From the NCBI RefSeq assembly GCF_002343915.1, contig NZ_NETK01000001.1:248001-312000 (forward strand): 64,000 nt of DNA. Reading direction: 5' to 3'. Shown here one piece after another: positions 27,034 to 35,260 of this stretch (position 1 is its first letter; each line of letters opens with the position of its first letter). This DNA comes from Nannocystis exedens (lineage in GTDB: Bacteria > Myxococcota_A > Polyangia > Nannocystales > Nannocystaceae). Under the pieces are notes generated by a model, which was not told the origin of the DNA, did no database searches, and saw only the letters and a list, made by a program, of their open reading frames with translations. The position numbers were made by a program, and so were the translations under genes.

Positions 27034-27463
27034 CGAAGAACCTCGAAAGAGCGCGCGGCCGCCGGGGCCGCGCTCCCCCCTCAGTCCCCGTGGCCTCGTC
27101 GCTGTTACAACCTTTTCGCGGCACCTGTCGCGCGCGCCGGCCGCCGCGCGGCCTCACGAACTCGGACCTACATCCTGCACAGGCGCGCCGGAGTTGCCCC
27201 CGAGACACGGATCGGCAGTATCGACATCACGCCCGGAGCAGCTCGGGCCACCGGCCCGATGACGCATGATTCATGGCAGGGCAGCCGCCGATCATTGCCT
27301 CGTCTCGCAGCACTCACGATCGGTCCCGTGACGCACGACCGCGAGGACTCGCAGACGCGGCGAGCCGCCGGACGCGATGCACCGCCCGCTCGTCGACCGC
27401 CCGCATGCGGGTATGGCGGCCGGCGTCCCTCGGCCCGAGGATCGAAATCACCTGACCCTTCGG
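27034..27463. other. Intergenic region, no gene recognised
   Basis: 430 bases between the MYXO-CTERM gene and the Cys-rich mini-gene. GATCGG/CGATC and ATGACGCATG-type words recur, but no frame is convincing. Confidence 0.45.
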
Positions 27464-27664
27464 TCAGCCTTCCCCCTCGCTCGGCCCCTCGTGCTCCCAG
27501 CGCACGATCGGCCGCCCGTGCAGCGGCAGCCGCGTCCCCGTGTTCTCGCACCGCGGACAACGCAGCGCCTCGGGCACGGGCATCGGCGCGCACGCGCTCG
27601 CCCGCCCCGCGACCACCTGCACTTCGGGACAGCCGCAGCGCGGGCACGCCGGCGCCGCGTTCAC
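27464..27664 (-). CDS. Small Cys-rich (zinc-ribbon-like) protein, coupled to the radical-SAM gene
   Basis: A 66-aa protein from GTG 27664. It has CPRCGCPEVQVV (N-terminal knuckle), a lone Cys in RASACAP, then CPRCENTGTRLPLHGRPIVR. The two CPRC pairs make a zinc ribbon likely. Its GTG overlaps the stop of the truncated copy upstream (GTGA), and that copy in turn overlaps the stop of the double radical-SAM gene, so all three are translationally coupled. It could be a metal-binding accessory subunit. A RiPP-like substrate is a less likely alternative, because CPxC pairs normally bind metal. Confidence 0.65.
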   Translation of the reverse strand: MNAAPACPRCGCPEVQVVAGRASACAPMPVPEALRCPRCENTGTRLPLHGRPIVRWEHEGPSEGEG

Positions 27665-27780
27665 GGCGACCCCCCGCGGCCCAGCACCCCCGCCATCGGC
27701 GCGCACGCGCTCGCCCGCCCCGCGACCACCTGCACTTCGGGACAGCCGCAGCGCGGGCGCGCCGGCGCCTGGCTCACGGC
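27569..27780. repeat. Tandem duplication of about 113 bases
   Basis: The block GCGCGCACGCGCTCGCCCGC and onward through CACTTCGGGACAGCCGCAGC occurs at about 27587-27655 and again at about 27700-27768 with very few differences, followed in both copies by CACGGCGACCCC. It explains the full and truncated copies of the Cys-rich mini-gene. Confidence 0.8.
27661..27777 (-). CDS. Truncated tandem copy of the Cys-rich mini-gene
   Basis: A 38-aa frame from GTG 27777, overlapping the radical-SAM stop as GTGA. It repeats the first part of the 66-aa protein (RPRCGCPEVQVVAGRASACA) and then diverges to PMAGVLGRGGSP and stops, lacking the second CPRC pair. The first Cys of CPRC is replaced by Arg. The GTGA junction is duplicated with it, so the tandem duplication unit of about 113 bases carried its own start signal. 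Probably a by-product of duplication, but it may be translated. Confidence 0.5.
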   Translation of the reverse strand: MSQAPARPRCGCPEVQVVAGRASACAPMAGVLGRGGSP

Positions 27781-30245
27781 GACCCCGCGCGCTTGCGCAG
27801 GCGCTCGCGGAGCTCGGCCGGCACCGACTCGTGGCGGCGCGGATCGGCCAGCGGGCGCACCAGGTCCTCCGGCGCGATCAGCCACGGCGGCTCGGGCACC
27901 TCGTCGAGCTCGTAGAAGCCGCCGCAGAAGCACGCGTGCGGGCACGACGCGCACACCGGCTTGCGGATCCGGCGCTCGGCGAGGTACTGCGCCAGGTTGA
28001 CCGTCTCGTTGTTGACGAACGCCATGTGGCGCTCGAGCTTGCCGAGGTCGCCCTGCATCCGCGCCTCGTGGCCCGGCATGAAGCAGAACGGCAGGTTGAT
28101 GATCTGCAGCTTCATCCGCGCCTGCCACGCCTCGATCACCGCGCTCAGGGCCGCTGCCGCGCGGGCCGTGTCGGGGGCCAGCATCGCCGTCGCCCGCCCG
28201 AACGGCGTCAGGAATTGATAGTTCACCCAGCGCAGCCCGAGCGACCACGCCAGCGCCGTGATGCCCTCGAGCTGCGCCTCGTTGTGCTTGGTGATCGTCA
28301 CGTTGAGGCCGAGCTCGACCCCGCGCGGGGCCAGGCGGACCGCGTTGCGCACCCCTGCGAGCGTCTGCTCGAAGGCCTCGGCGACCCCGACGTTCTGCGC
28401 GTGCGTGCGGGCGTCCGCCCCGTGGACGCTGAACAGCAGCGACGACAGCCCCGAGTTGACCAGGCGGGCCGCGAACGCCTCGTACGCGCACAGCCGGCCG
28501 TTGGTCGTCACGTTGATCGCCCGGTAGCCGAGCGCGCGCGCGTGGCGGATGAGGCCCAGCAGGTCGGGGTGCAGCGTCGGCTCGCCCCCGTCGATGTCGA
28601 GCAGCTCGACCCCTTGCTTGCGGTAGTGGGCCAGCTGCTCGCGCAGGCGCTCGCCGTCGCCGTGGAGCTGCGTGCGCGTGCCGACCGCGCAGAAGCTGCA
28701 GTGGTTGTTGCACGCGTAGGTCGCGTTCATCACCAGCTTGCGCGGCCCCTGCGACGCCCGCAGCCGCTGCTCGAACGTCCAGCGGAACTTCTCCAGCAGC
28801 GCGGCCGGCACCGTCGCCCCGGTCGGCGCCCGCTGGAACCGCGGCCCCCAGTCGCCGTCCTCGGGCGGCGGCGCCAGCGGCAGCGAGCGAGCCAGGCGCG
28901 TGCCCGGCAGCGGCGTCGCGAACTGCACCGCCGGCCACGCCTTGAACCTGTCCCACAGATCCAGCGCGAAGCTCAGCGTCTGGTTGATCTCCGCCGCCGA
29001 CTCGCCCGGCTGGCCGATGATGTAGTGGATCATCAGCGGCACCCCCGCCGCCGCCGCCGCCTCGGCCGCGCGCACGATCGCCGCCAGGTCGAGCCGCTTG
29101 CCGACCACCTCGTCGACCACCCGCTGCACCCCGCTCTCCGCGCTGACGCTGAGGGTCGTGATCCGCCCGCGCATCGCCTGCAGGTGGCGCGGCTCGAGGT
29201 AGTCGGCGCGCAGCCCGTTGGGCAGCTCGAAGCGCAGGTCGAGCGCCTGGATGTCCTCGAGGACATGATCGAAGTGCGCCGGGTGGACGTTGATCAGCTC
29301 GTCGAGCACGAACACCCGCTCGGCCGCGTGCTCGCGCGCCAGCGCCGTCAACAGCCGATGCAGCGACGCCCGCGAGTGGCGGCGCTGCGTCTTCGGCCGG
29401 CCCGCCGCCACGTCCGGGTTCGAGCTGCAGTGCGCGCACTGGAACGGGCACCCGCGGCTCGTCACCGCCGGCAGCGTGCGCCCGTCGATCGGGAACGCCC
29501 ACCCGCCGCGGCCGAGCCCGCGGACCACCGCCGCGTGGAACTCGTGGTACGCCGCGAGGTCGACCTTCGACCATGCCGGAACGGGCAGGTCCTCGAGGAC
29601 AGGTTGTTCCCCGCGGTGCAGCCCGCGCGGCGCCGGCCCGCCCGCGAGGTACGCCTGCAGCAGCGCCGGCACCGTCACCTCGGCCTCGAACTGCACGTAC
29701 GCCGCGGCCTCCGGGTAGCTGGCGAGCAGCTGCGGCGCCGCCACGTAGTGCTGCCCTGACTGGTAGCAGTCGGCCAGCACGATCGGCGCCGCCTCGCCGT
29801 AACGCCCCCGCAGCCCGGCGAGGAGGTCGCCGAGGAGGTCGTCGCGCGCCGGCGGCCGGTGGAACGGCGTGACCGCGACCACGATCGCCGCCGTCGTCGG
29901 CGGGCACGCGGCCAGCGTCGCCGCGACCGTCGCCCCCAGGTGCGCCCGCCCGTCGTCGCGCCAGCGCAGCCCCGACGCCGCGTGGCGGACCTCGCCCGCG
30001 TCGTCGCCTCGCCGCTCGCCTGTCGCGGACCGCACGTCCTCCGCGCCGCGCAGCGTCTCCTGCCTCGCCGGCAGCGCGTACGCGTCGACCAGGTCGCACT
30101 CGATCCCTCGCGCCTCGAGCACCGCTGCCAGCTGGACCGCCCCGAGGTCGACGAAGTACGGGTAATCGATGAAGTCCCGCGCCACCGACACGGGCGGATG
30201 GACGACGAGGACGCGGCCGGGGCGCACGGCCGGCGACGTTAGCAC
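27774..30245 (-). CDS. Double radical-SAM/SPASM protein with B12-binding-like N-terminus
   Basis: An 823-aa protein from GTG 30245. Residues 1-230 look like a cobalamin-binding-type Rossmann domain of B12 radical-SAM enzymes (RVLVVHPPVSVARDFIDYPY, LGAVQLAAVLEARGIECDLV). The first radical-SAM core has Cys266-x3-Cys270-x2-Cys273 (SRGCPFQCAHCSS) and LSVSAESGVQRVVDEV. A second core has Cys512-x3-Cys516-x2-Cys519 (ATYACNNHCSFCAVG) with LLDIDGGEPTLHPDL and INVTTNGRL. The end carries a SPASM-like cluster (CASCPHACFCGGFYE, Cys765-774). Two complete cores in one chain is unusual. It is divergent from another radical-SAM gene with only 41 bases between starts. Hairpin elements lie in frame at 29249 and 29585. 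Confidence 0.85.
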   Translation of the reverse strand: MLTSPAVRPGRVLVVHPPVSVARDFIDYPYFVDLGAVQLAAVLEARGIECDLVDAYALPARQETLRGAEDVRSATGERRGDDAGEVRHAASGLRWRDDGRAHLGATVAATLAACPPTTAAIVVAVTPFHRPPARDDLLGDLLAGLRGRYGEAAPIVLADCYQSGQHYVAAPQLLASYPEAAAYVQFEAEVTVPALLQAYLAGGPAPRGLHRGEQPVLEDLPVPAWSKVDLAAYHEFHAAVVRGLGRGGWAFPIDGRTLPAVTSRGCPFQCAHCSSNPDVAAGRPKTQRRHSRASLHRLLTALAREHAAERVFVLDELINVHPAHFDHVLEDIQALDLRFELPNGLRADYLEPRHLQAMRGRITTLSVSAESGVQRVVDEVVGKRLDLAAIVRAAEAAAAAGVPLMIHYIIGQPGESAAEINQTLSFALDLWDRFKAWPAVQFATPLPGTRLARSLPLAPPPEDGDWGPRFQRAPTGATVPAALLEKFRWTFEQRLRASQGPRKLVMNATYACNNHCSFCAVGTRTQLHGDGERLREQLAHYRKQGVELLDIDGGEPTLHPDLLGLIRHARALGYRAINVTTNGRLCAYEAFAARLVNSGLSSLLFSVHGADARTHAQNVGVAEAFEQTLAGVRNAVRLAPRGVELGLNVTITKHNEAQLEGITALAWSLGLRWVNYQFLTPFGRATAMLAPDTARAAAALSAVIEAWQARMKLQIINLPFCFMPGHEARMQGDLGKLERHMAFVNNETVNLAQYLAERRIRKPVCASCPHACFCGGFYELDEVPEPPWLIAPEDLVRPLADPRRHESVPAELRERLRKRAGSP
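29249..29268. repeat. Dispersed hairpin element inside the radical-SAM gene
   Basis: GGATGTCC, loop TCGA, GGACATGA, in coding sequence. Another, GCAGGTCC, loop TCGA, GGACAGGT, lies at 29585-29604 in the same gene. Confidence 0.65.
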
Positions 30246-30286
30246 GCTTGCGGCCTGCGCGGGGCGCCGGGTACGATTGGCCCGGA

Positions 30287-32602
30287 ATGGACGCTCTCCC
30301 CGCCACCGCGGTGCAGCACGAAGAGGCCGCGCACGAGCGGCGCAACTGGGTCCGGCTGACGTTCGACTGCAACGACCGCTGCGTGTTCTGCCTCGACGCG
30401 CACACGCACAACGGCACGAACCGCGACCGCGAGGAGATCAAGGCCCAGATCCTCGACGGCCGCCGGCGCGGCGCCACGCGCCTGATCCTCTCCGGCGGCG
30501 AGCCCACCATCCACCCCAACTTCGTCGACTTCGTGCGCCTCGGCAGGCGGGCCGGGTATCGCAAGATCCAGACCGTCACCAACGGCCGCATGTTCGCCTA
30601 TCCGGCCTTCCTGCGGGCCGCCCTCGACGCCGGCCTCAGCGAGATCACGTTCTCGATCCACGGCCCCAACGCCCGGATCCACGACGCCCTCGTCGGCACC
30701 AGGGGCGCCTTCGACGAGGAGGTCAAGGGCCTGCGGGGCGCGCTCGCCGACGGCCGGCCGGTCGTCAACATCGACGTCTGCGTCAACCGCGGCAACGTCA
30801 AGCAGTTGCCCGAGCTCATGGCCACCTTCACCGCCATGGGCGTGCGCGAGTTCGACCTGCTGCACGTCATCCCGTTCGGGCGCGCCTACAGCGAGGGCCG
30901 CGAGGTCCTCTTCTACGACCTCGAGGCCATGCGGCCCTACCTGCTCGAGGCCTTCGCCTACGCGCGGAGGCCCGGGATCCATGTCTGGCTCAACCGGTTC
31001 CCGCCGCAGCACCTCGAGGGCTTCGAGGATCTGATCCAGGACCCGCACAAGCTGATCGAGGAGGTCCGCGGCCGCAAGGAGGAGTACGCGCTGCTGCTCG
31101 AGCACGACATCCCGCTCGACTGCCGTGCCCCCGAGCGGTGCAAGCACTGCTACCTCCAGCCGCTGTGCGACCGCCTCGACGACGTCCGGGCCGACCTCGC
31201 CGGGCGAGCCTTCGAGGTCCTGCGCGTCGACGCCGCCGCCGAGCGCCACGCCCCCGTCGCCTACGGCGGCGACCCGGCCAGCCGCCAGCACGCGGCCGCC
31301 CGCCTGCGCCGCGTCCTCGCCGAGCGGGCCCTGGCCGCAGGTCTCTCGGGACATGCCCCCGAGGACAGCCCCGAGGCCTGGGGCGGCACCGCCGACGAGG
31401 CCGCCGCCGGCATGGCCGAGGCCCGCGCCGCCCGCGCGCGCGACCGAGCCGACCTCACGGCCGAGCCTGCAGCCGACGCGTCGGGGCATGTCCTCGCAGA
31501 CACCTCGCCGAGCTCGCGCGAAAGCGCCGCGCAGGCGGCTGCCGGTCCCTCGGGACATGTCCCTCCCGCCACCTCGCCCGGCCGCCCCGACGTCCTGCCG
31601 CCCACCCCCTCCGCCGGTCCCTCGGGACATGTCCCTCACGCCACCTCGCCCGGCCGCCCCGACGTCCTGCCGCCGACCCCCTCTGCCGGTCTTTCGGGAC
31701 ATGTCCCTCACGACACCTCGCCCGGCCGCCCCGCCCTCCTGCCGCCGAACTCGTCCGCCGGTCCCTCGGGACATGTCCCTCACGCCAACTCGCCCGGCCA
31801 CCCCGAGGCCGCGGCGCAGCCGACCGCTCCCGCCGGCCCGCGCCGCCTCCGCCTGCCGCTGCTCGGCGCCGGCCCCTCGCTCCCCGCCAGTCCCGCGCGC
31901 CCGCGCCTCGACGCCCGCGCCCTCGCGGCCGCCGCCGAGCCGCGCGCGCTGTGGCTGGTCGCGCCCGACCTCGCCGCCGCCGAGGCCCTCGCCGCCGAAT
32001 TCCCCGGCGTCCCCGAGCTCGAGCTCGAGCTCGCCGATCCCGCCGCCCTCCTCGCCCGCCTTTCGGACATGTCCGCGGCGCCAGGTCCCGAAGGCCAGCC
32101 CGTCACGCTCGCCGGCAAGCGCCTCACCCGCGTCGTCGTCGCCGATCCGGCCGCGGCCGCCGCCCTCCTCGGCCTCCACCTCGATCTCGACGTCGTCCTC
32201 CTGCTCTCGCGCGCCGCCGAGCCCTGGCTGCTCGCCCTCGATCGCGCCCCGCCGCGCCTGGTCCTGCGCCAGCCCGCGCGCGAGCGCCTGACCGAGTCGG
32301 CCGAGCTCGACCTCGACCTCGTCGCCTTCTTCGCCGCCTTCCGCCACCCCGTCCCGGTCGAGGCCGTGCCCGCCTGCGTCCTCGGCCGGCCCCCGCGCGA
32401 GCGCCCCCGGGTGTTCGACGCCGCCCAGCTCGGGCCCGACGGCGGCCTCGAGATCTTCCGCTACGCCCGCCGCTTCATCGACGACGGCTTCCACGTCAAG
32501 AGCCTGCGCTGCAAGACATGTTCGTACGACCATGGCTGCAAGGGCATGCACATCAACTACGTGCGCGCCCACGGCTTCTCGGCCATGCGACCTGTCCCTT
32601 GA
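30287..32602 (+). CDS. Radical-SAM protein with auxiliary Cys clusters and in-frame 24-residue repeats
   Basis: A 771-aa protein from ATG 30287. The radical-SAM core is at residues about 18-240: Cys28-x3-Cys32-x2-Cys35 (TFDCNDRCVFCLDAHTHNG), LILSGGEPTIHPNF, TVTNGRMF and ITFSIHGPNARIHDAL. An auxiliary cluster follows (Cys279, 285, 288, 294; CRAPERCKHCYLQPLC). Residues about 419-514 are four 24-residue repeats built on AGPSGHVPHATSPGRP, encoded by 72-base repeats that each carry a hairpin element. The C-terminal part (about 515-771) ends with a third Cys group (LRCKTCSYDHGCKGMH). It is divergent from the double radical-SAM gene and followed by the TPR gene. The substrate is unknown. Confidence 0.82.
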   Translation: MDALPATAVQHEEAAHERRNWVRLTFDCNDRCVFCLDAHTHNGTNRDREEIKAQILDGRRRGATRLILSGGEPTIHPNFVDFVRLGRRAGYRKIQTVTNGRMFAYPAFLRAALDAGLSEITFSIHGPNARIHDALVGTRGAFDEEVKGLRGALADGRPVVNIDVCVNRGNVKQLPELMATFTAMGVREFDLLHVIPFGRAYSEGREVLFYDLEAMRPYLLEAFAYARRPGIHVWLNRFPPQHLEGFEDLIQDPHKLIEEVRGRKEEYALLLEHDIPLDCRAPERCKHCYLQPLCDRLDDVRADLAGRAFEVLRVDAAAERHAPVAYGGDPASRQHAAARLRRVLAERALAAGLSGHAPEDSPEAWGGTADEAAAGMAEARAARARDRADLTAEPAADASGHVLADTSPSSRESAAQAAAGPSGHVPPATSPGRPDVLPPTPSAGPSGHVPHATSPGRPDVLPPTPSAGLSGHVPHDTSPGRPALLPPNSSAGPSGHVPHANSPGHPEAAAQPTAPAGPRRLRLPLLGAGPSLPASPARPRLDARALAAAAEPRALWLVAPDLAAAEALAAEFPGVPELELELADPAALLARLSDMSAAPGPEGQPVTLAGKRLTRVVVADPAAAAALLGLHLDLDVVLLLSRAAEPWLLALDRAPPRLVLRQPARERLTESAELDLDLVAFFAAFRHPVPVEAVPACVLGRPPRERPRVFDAAQLGPDGGLEIFRYARRFIDDGFHVKSLRCKTCSYDHGCKGMHINYVRAHGFSAMRPVP
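31541..31828 (+). repeat. Four tandem 72-base repeats, each with a hairpin element, in frame
   Basis: Units begin at 31541, 31613, 31685 and 31757. Each opens GCCGGTCC (or GTCT), loop CTCG or TTCG, GGACATGT, followed by CCCTCACGCCACCTCGCCCG and onward. The last unit decays after about 45 bases. The period is a multiple of three, so the radical-SAM frame is kept. A weaker copy of the hairpin precedes at 31486. Confidence 0.9.
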
Positions 32603-32670
32603 GCCATGCGCTCGCCCGCCGCCACGCTCGCCGTTCGGCTCGCCCGCACGGGCCGCAGGAGACCCGCCTC

Positions 32671-34725
32671 GTGACGCGCCCCGGTCCGCTGCCCGCGCGG
32701 CGCCTGCAGGCCGCCCTCGACGCCGGCGACCTCGACGCGCACGACCCCCGCCTCGGCGCCCGCGGCTCCCTGCTGCGCGCCGTCGCCCTGGCCCGCCACG
32801 GCCGCCTGGCCCAGGCCCGCGCCGCGGCCGAAGCTGCCCTGAAGGACAGGCCCGACGACGCCGCGGTCGCCCTCGCCGCCGCCGCCGTCCTGCGCGCCAC
32901 CCACGACTATCAGCGCAGCCTCGACGCCCTCGCCGCCGCCGCCCGGGCCGCCCCCGCGGCCACCCGCGCCGCAGCCACCCGCGCCGTCGGCTACGCCAGC
33001 GCGCTCGGCTGGGAGCGCGAGGTCGCGGCCGCGCTCGCCCTCGGTCGGGCCGCCGACCCCACCGCCGCGACGTGGGACGCCTTCGAGGCGCAGATGCACC
33101 TGCGCGGCGGCGACCTCGAGCTCGCCATCGCCGCCGCCCGCCGCGGCCTGCAGCGCGCCCCCGAATCGGCCAAGCTGCGCATGGAGCTGGCGGCCGCGCT
33201 GGCCCGCGCCGGTCACGATCACGACTGCGCCGTCGAGGTCGCCGCGGCGGTCCGCCTCGCCCCCGCCGGCGACGCCGCCTTCTACCACCGCGCCGCCCTG
33301 TTCGCCCTGCTCGAGGCCGGCGACCTCGCCGGCGCCGCCCGCCACGGCGAGGCCGCGCTGCGCCTCGCCCCCGACGACCCGCCCGTCGCCCTCGCCCTCG
33401 CGGACATGTCCCTCTGGGCAGGCGATCACCGGGCCGCGCAGGCCCGCGCGGAGGCCGTCCCCGGCCCGCGGGGCCGCGCCGGCGCCCGGCGGATCCGCGG
33501 CCAGCTCCTGCTCGCCGGCGGCGACGTCGAGGCCGCCCTCCGCGAGCTCGAGCTCGCCTGTTCGCGGCCCGACCCGGCCGCCGAGCTGTCGCGCGCCGAG
33601 GCCCTGATCCGCCTCGGCGCCTGGGACCCCGCCCACGCCGCGCTCACCCGCGCGACCGCGATCGGCGACGGCTACCTGTTCGCCGCCTGGATGCTGCGCT
33701 TCCTCGCCGCCGCCGGCGAGCGCCCGGCCCCCGACGCGCCCGTGAACCCGCGCCAGATCGAGGAGTTCGCCGAGGCCCTCGCCGAGGTCTCCCCCCTCGG
33801 CCCCGCCGCGCTCGCCGACGATCGCCAGGGCCCGCTGGTCGCCGCCACCCGCGACGCACTCGCGCGCATGGGCTGCAACCGCTCCGCCTTCGCCACCTAT
33901 CACGACGGACATGTCCTCCGGCGCCTGTCCACGAGGACAGGTGTGCGCCACGCCTCGCGCCAGGCGCTGCAGACGATCCGCAGCGCCGACCCGGCCCGCG
34001 CCCTGGCCCTGCTCGACGCCGCCTGCGCCCGCTGGCCGCGCTCCTCGCTGCCGCTGGCCCACCGCGGCGAGCTGCGGATGTGGCTCGGCGACGACGCCGG
34101 CGCCCGCGCCGACCTCGAGGCCTCCCTGGCGATCAACCCGCGCACCCGCTGGGCCTACGTCGGCCTCACCCTCCTGGCCCATCGGGCAGGCGACTCCGCC
34201 GGCGCCCTCGCCGTCTCCGCCGCCGGCATCGCCCGGATGCGCGGCACCGTCGGCCCGGCCGTCTACGCCCACCGCGCCGGCGCGCGCGCGGCCACCGGCG
34301 ACCTCGCGGGCGCGCTCGCGGACCTCGAGCACGCCGTCTCCAGCCATCCGGCCCGGATCGGCGCATGGGTCGAGCTCGGCCTGACCTACGCGGCCGCCGG
34401 CGACCTGCCCGGCCTCGCCCGCGCCTTCGACCACCTCCGCGCCCACGCCCCCGGCCTCGTCTCCGACGCCGCCGCCGCCGTGCAGCGACCTGCCTGGGGA
34501 GACATGTCCTTTATGCCATGCCCGGAGGACCAGACGGCGATCCTCGCCGAGGCCCTGGCGATGCTCCGCGGCAACCGCTCCTCGACCTGCGTCACCTACA
34601 TCACCCGCGCCGGCCAGCTCCGCACGGTCCCCCACGGCCCCGCCGCGGCCCACCCGACGAGCCGCATCGACGCCGACCTGACCGGCATCCGCGCCCTGCT
34701 GCTCCGCTCGCTCGGCGCGAGCTGA
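32671..34725 (+). CDS. TPR-repeat protein with a duplicated NRS...TY module
   Basis: A 684-aa protein from GTG 32671 with AGGAG (32657-32661) at 9 bases. Tetratricopeptide-like helix pairs run through most of it (ARHGRLAQARAAAEAALKDR, ALLEAGDLAGAARHGEAALR, GELRMWLGDDAGARADLEAS). Two short related blocks interrupt or end the helices: ARMGCNRSAFATYHDGHVLR (about residue 400) and MLRGNRSSTCVTYITRAGQL (about 630). Each is followed by an Arg-rich stretch and an IR motif. It lies 68 bases after the second radical-SAM gene and is probably co-transcribed, so it may present a substrate peptide to that enzyme. No signal peptide. Confidence 0.75.
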   Translation: MTRPGPLPARRLQAALDAGDLDAHDPRLGARGSLLRAVALARHGRLAQARAAAEAALKDRPDDAAVALAAAAVLRATHDYQRSLDALAAAARAAPAATRAAATRAVGYASALGWEREVAAALALGRAADPTAATWDAFEAQMHLRGGDLELAIAAARRGLQRAPESAKLRMELAAALARAGHDHDCAVEVAAAVRLAPAGDAAFYHRAALFALLEAGDLAGAARHGEAALRLAPDDPPVALALADMSLWAGDHRAAQARAEAVPGPRGRAGARRIRGQLLLAGGDVEAALRELELACSRPDPAAELSRAEALIRLGAWDPAHAALTRATAIGDGYLFAAWMLRFLAAAGERPAPDAPVNPRQIEEFAEALAEVSPLGPAALADDRQGPLVAATRDALARMGCNRSAFATYHDGHVLRRLSTRTGVRHASRQALQTIRSADPARALALLDAACARWPRSSLPLAHRGELRMWLGDDAGARADLEASLAINPRTRWAYVGLTLLAHRAGDSAGALAVSAAGIARMRGTVGPAVYAHRAGARAATGDLAGALADLEHAVSSHPARIGAWVELGLTYAAAGDLPGLARAFDHLRAHAPGLVSDAAAAVQRPAWGDMSFMPCPEDQTAILAEALAMLRGNRSSTCVTYITRAGQLRTVPHGPAAAHPTSRIDADLTGIRALLLRSLGAS

Positions 34726-35260
34726 GGACCCGGTCGTCGCCGACGACGACGGACGGCTCGGTCGAGCTCGTCGTCGTCTCGAACGGTCGTGCGCGACGCG
34801 AGGGCCGGCGGTCTTGGCCGCGAATCTGGAACCAGCGCGCCTACCACATCACCAAAAATCGCGTCTGGTCGCCATTTTAATCGAGAGCTAGCCCTGGGAA
34901 ATCAACGTTCTGACTGAAACGACATTCCAGATCCGACAGCCGGATCCACCGCTAACGGCCCGCCGAGCTTGTGGACGCGTTCAGGCGCGCGCTGCATCGG
35001 CGCCCCGGGCCGTCCGGGTAGTCAGGAGCCCCGCGCCGAGCCCGGGCATCGGTCGCAGCAGCCAGCACCCGCGGCGGGACCGCTCCGAGGCCGAGGACAG
35101 TTCCGCCGTCCGCCGAGAGCGTCGAGCGACGGTCCCTCCGCTGAAGGAACTCGTCGACGCTGCGCGCGGTTGCTCCGTGGTGCTTTGAGATCGGCGAGCT
35201 CCGCGGCAACATGTCGGCGTGGGACTCCACTCCAGCACCGAAGGCATCGATAGAGCGAGC
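34726..35260. other. Intergenic region with a fragment of the 215-base repeat
   Basis: No gene recognised. At about 34827-34866 the sequence CAGCGCGCCTACCACATCAC then CAAAAATCGCG matches the 3' end of the dispersed 215-base repeat (compare 51057-51093). A short AT-richer patch follows at 34860-34930. The border between hairpin-rich DNA (left) and hairpin-poor DNA (right) falls here. Confidence 0.5.

Noticed and set aside
30169-32670. One 1518-aa protein joining the frame under the radical-SAM gene to the TPR gene
   Set aside because: The first 834 codons are Arg/Pro-rich shadow of the radical-SAM gene in another frame; the TPR gene has its own GTG and ribosome-binding site.
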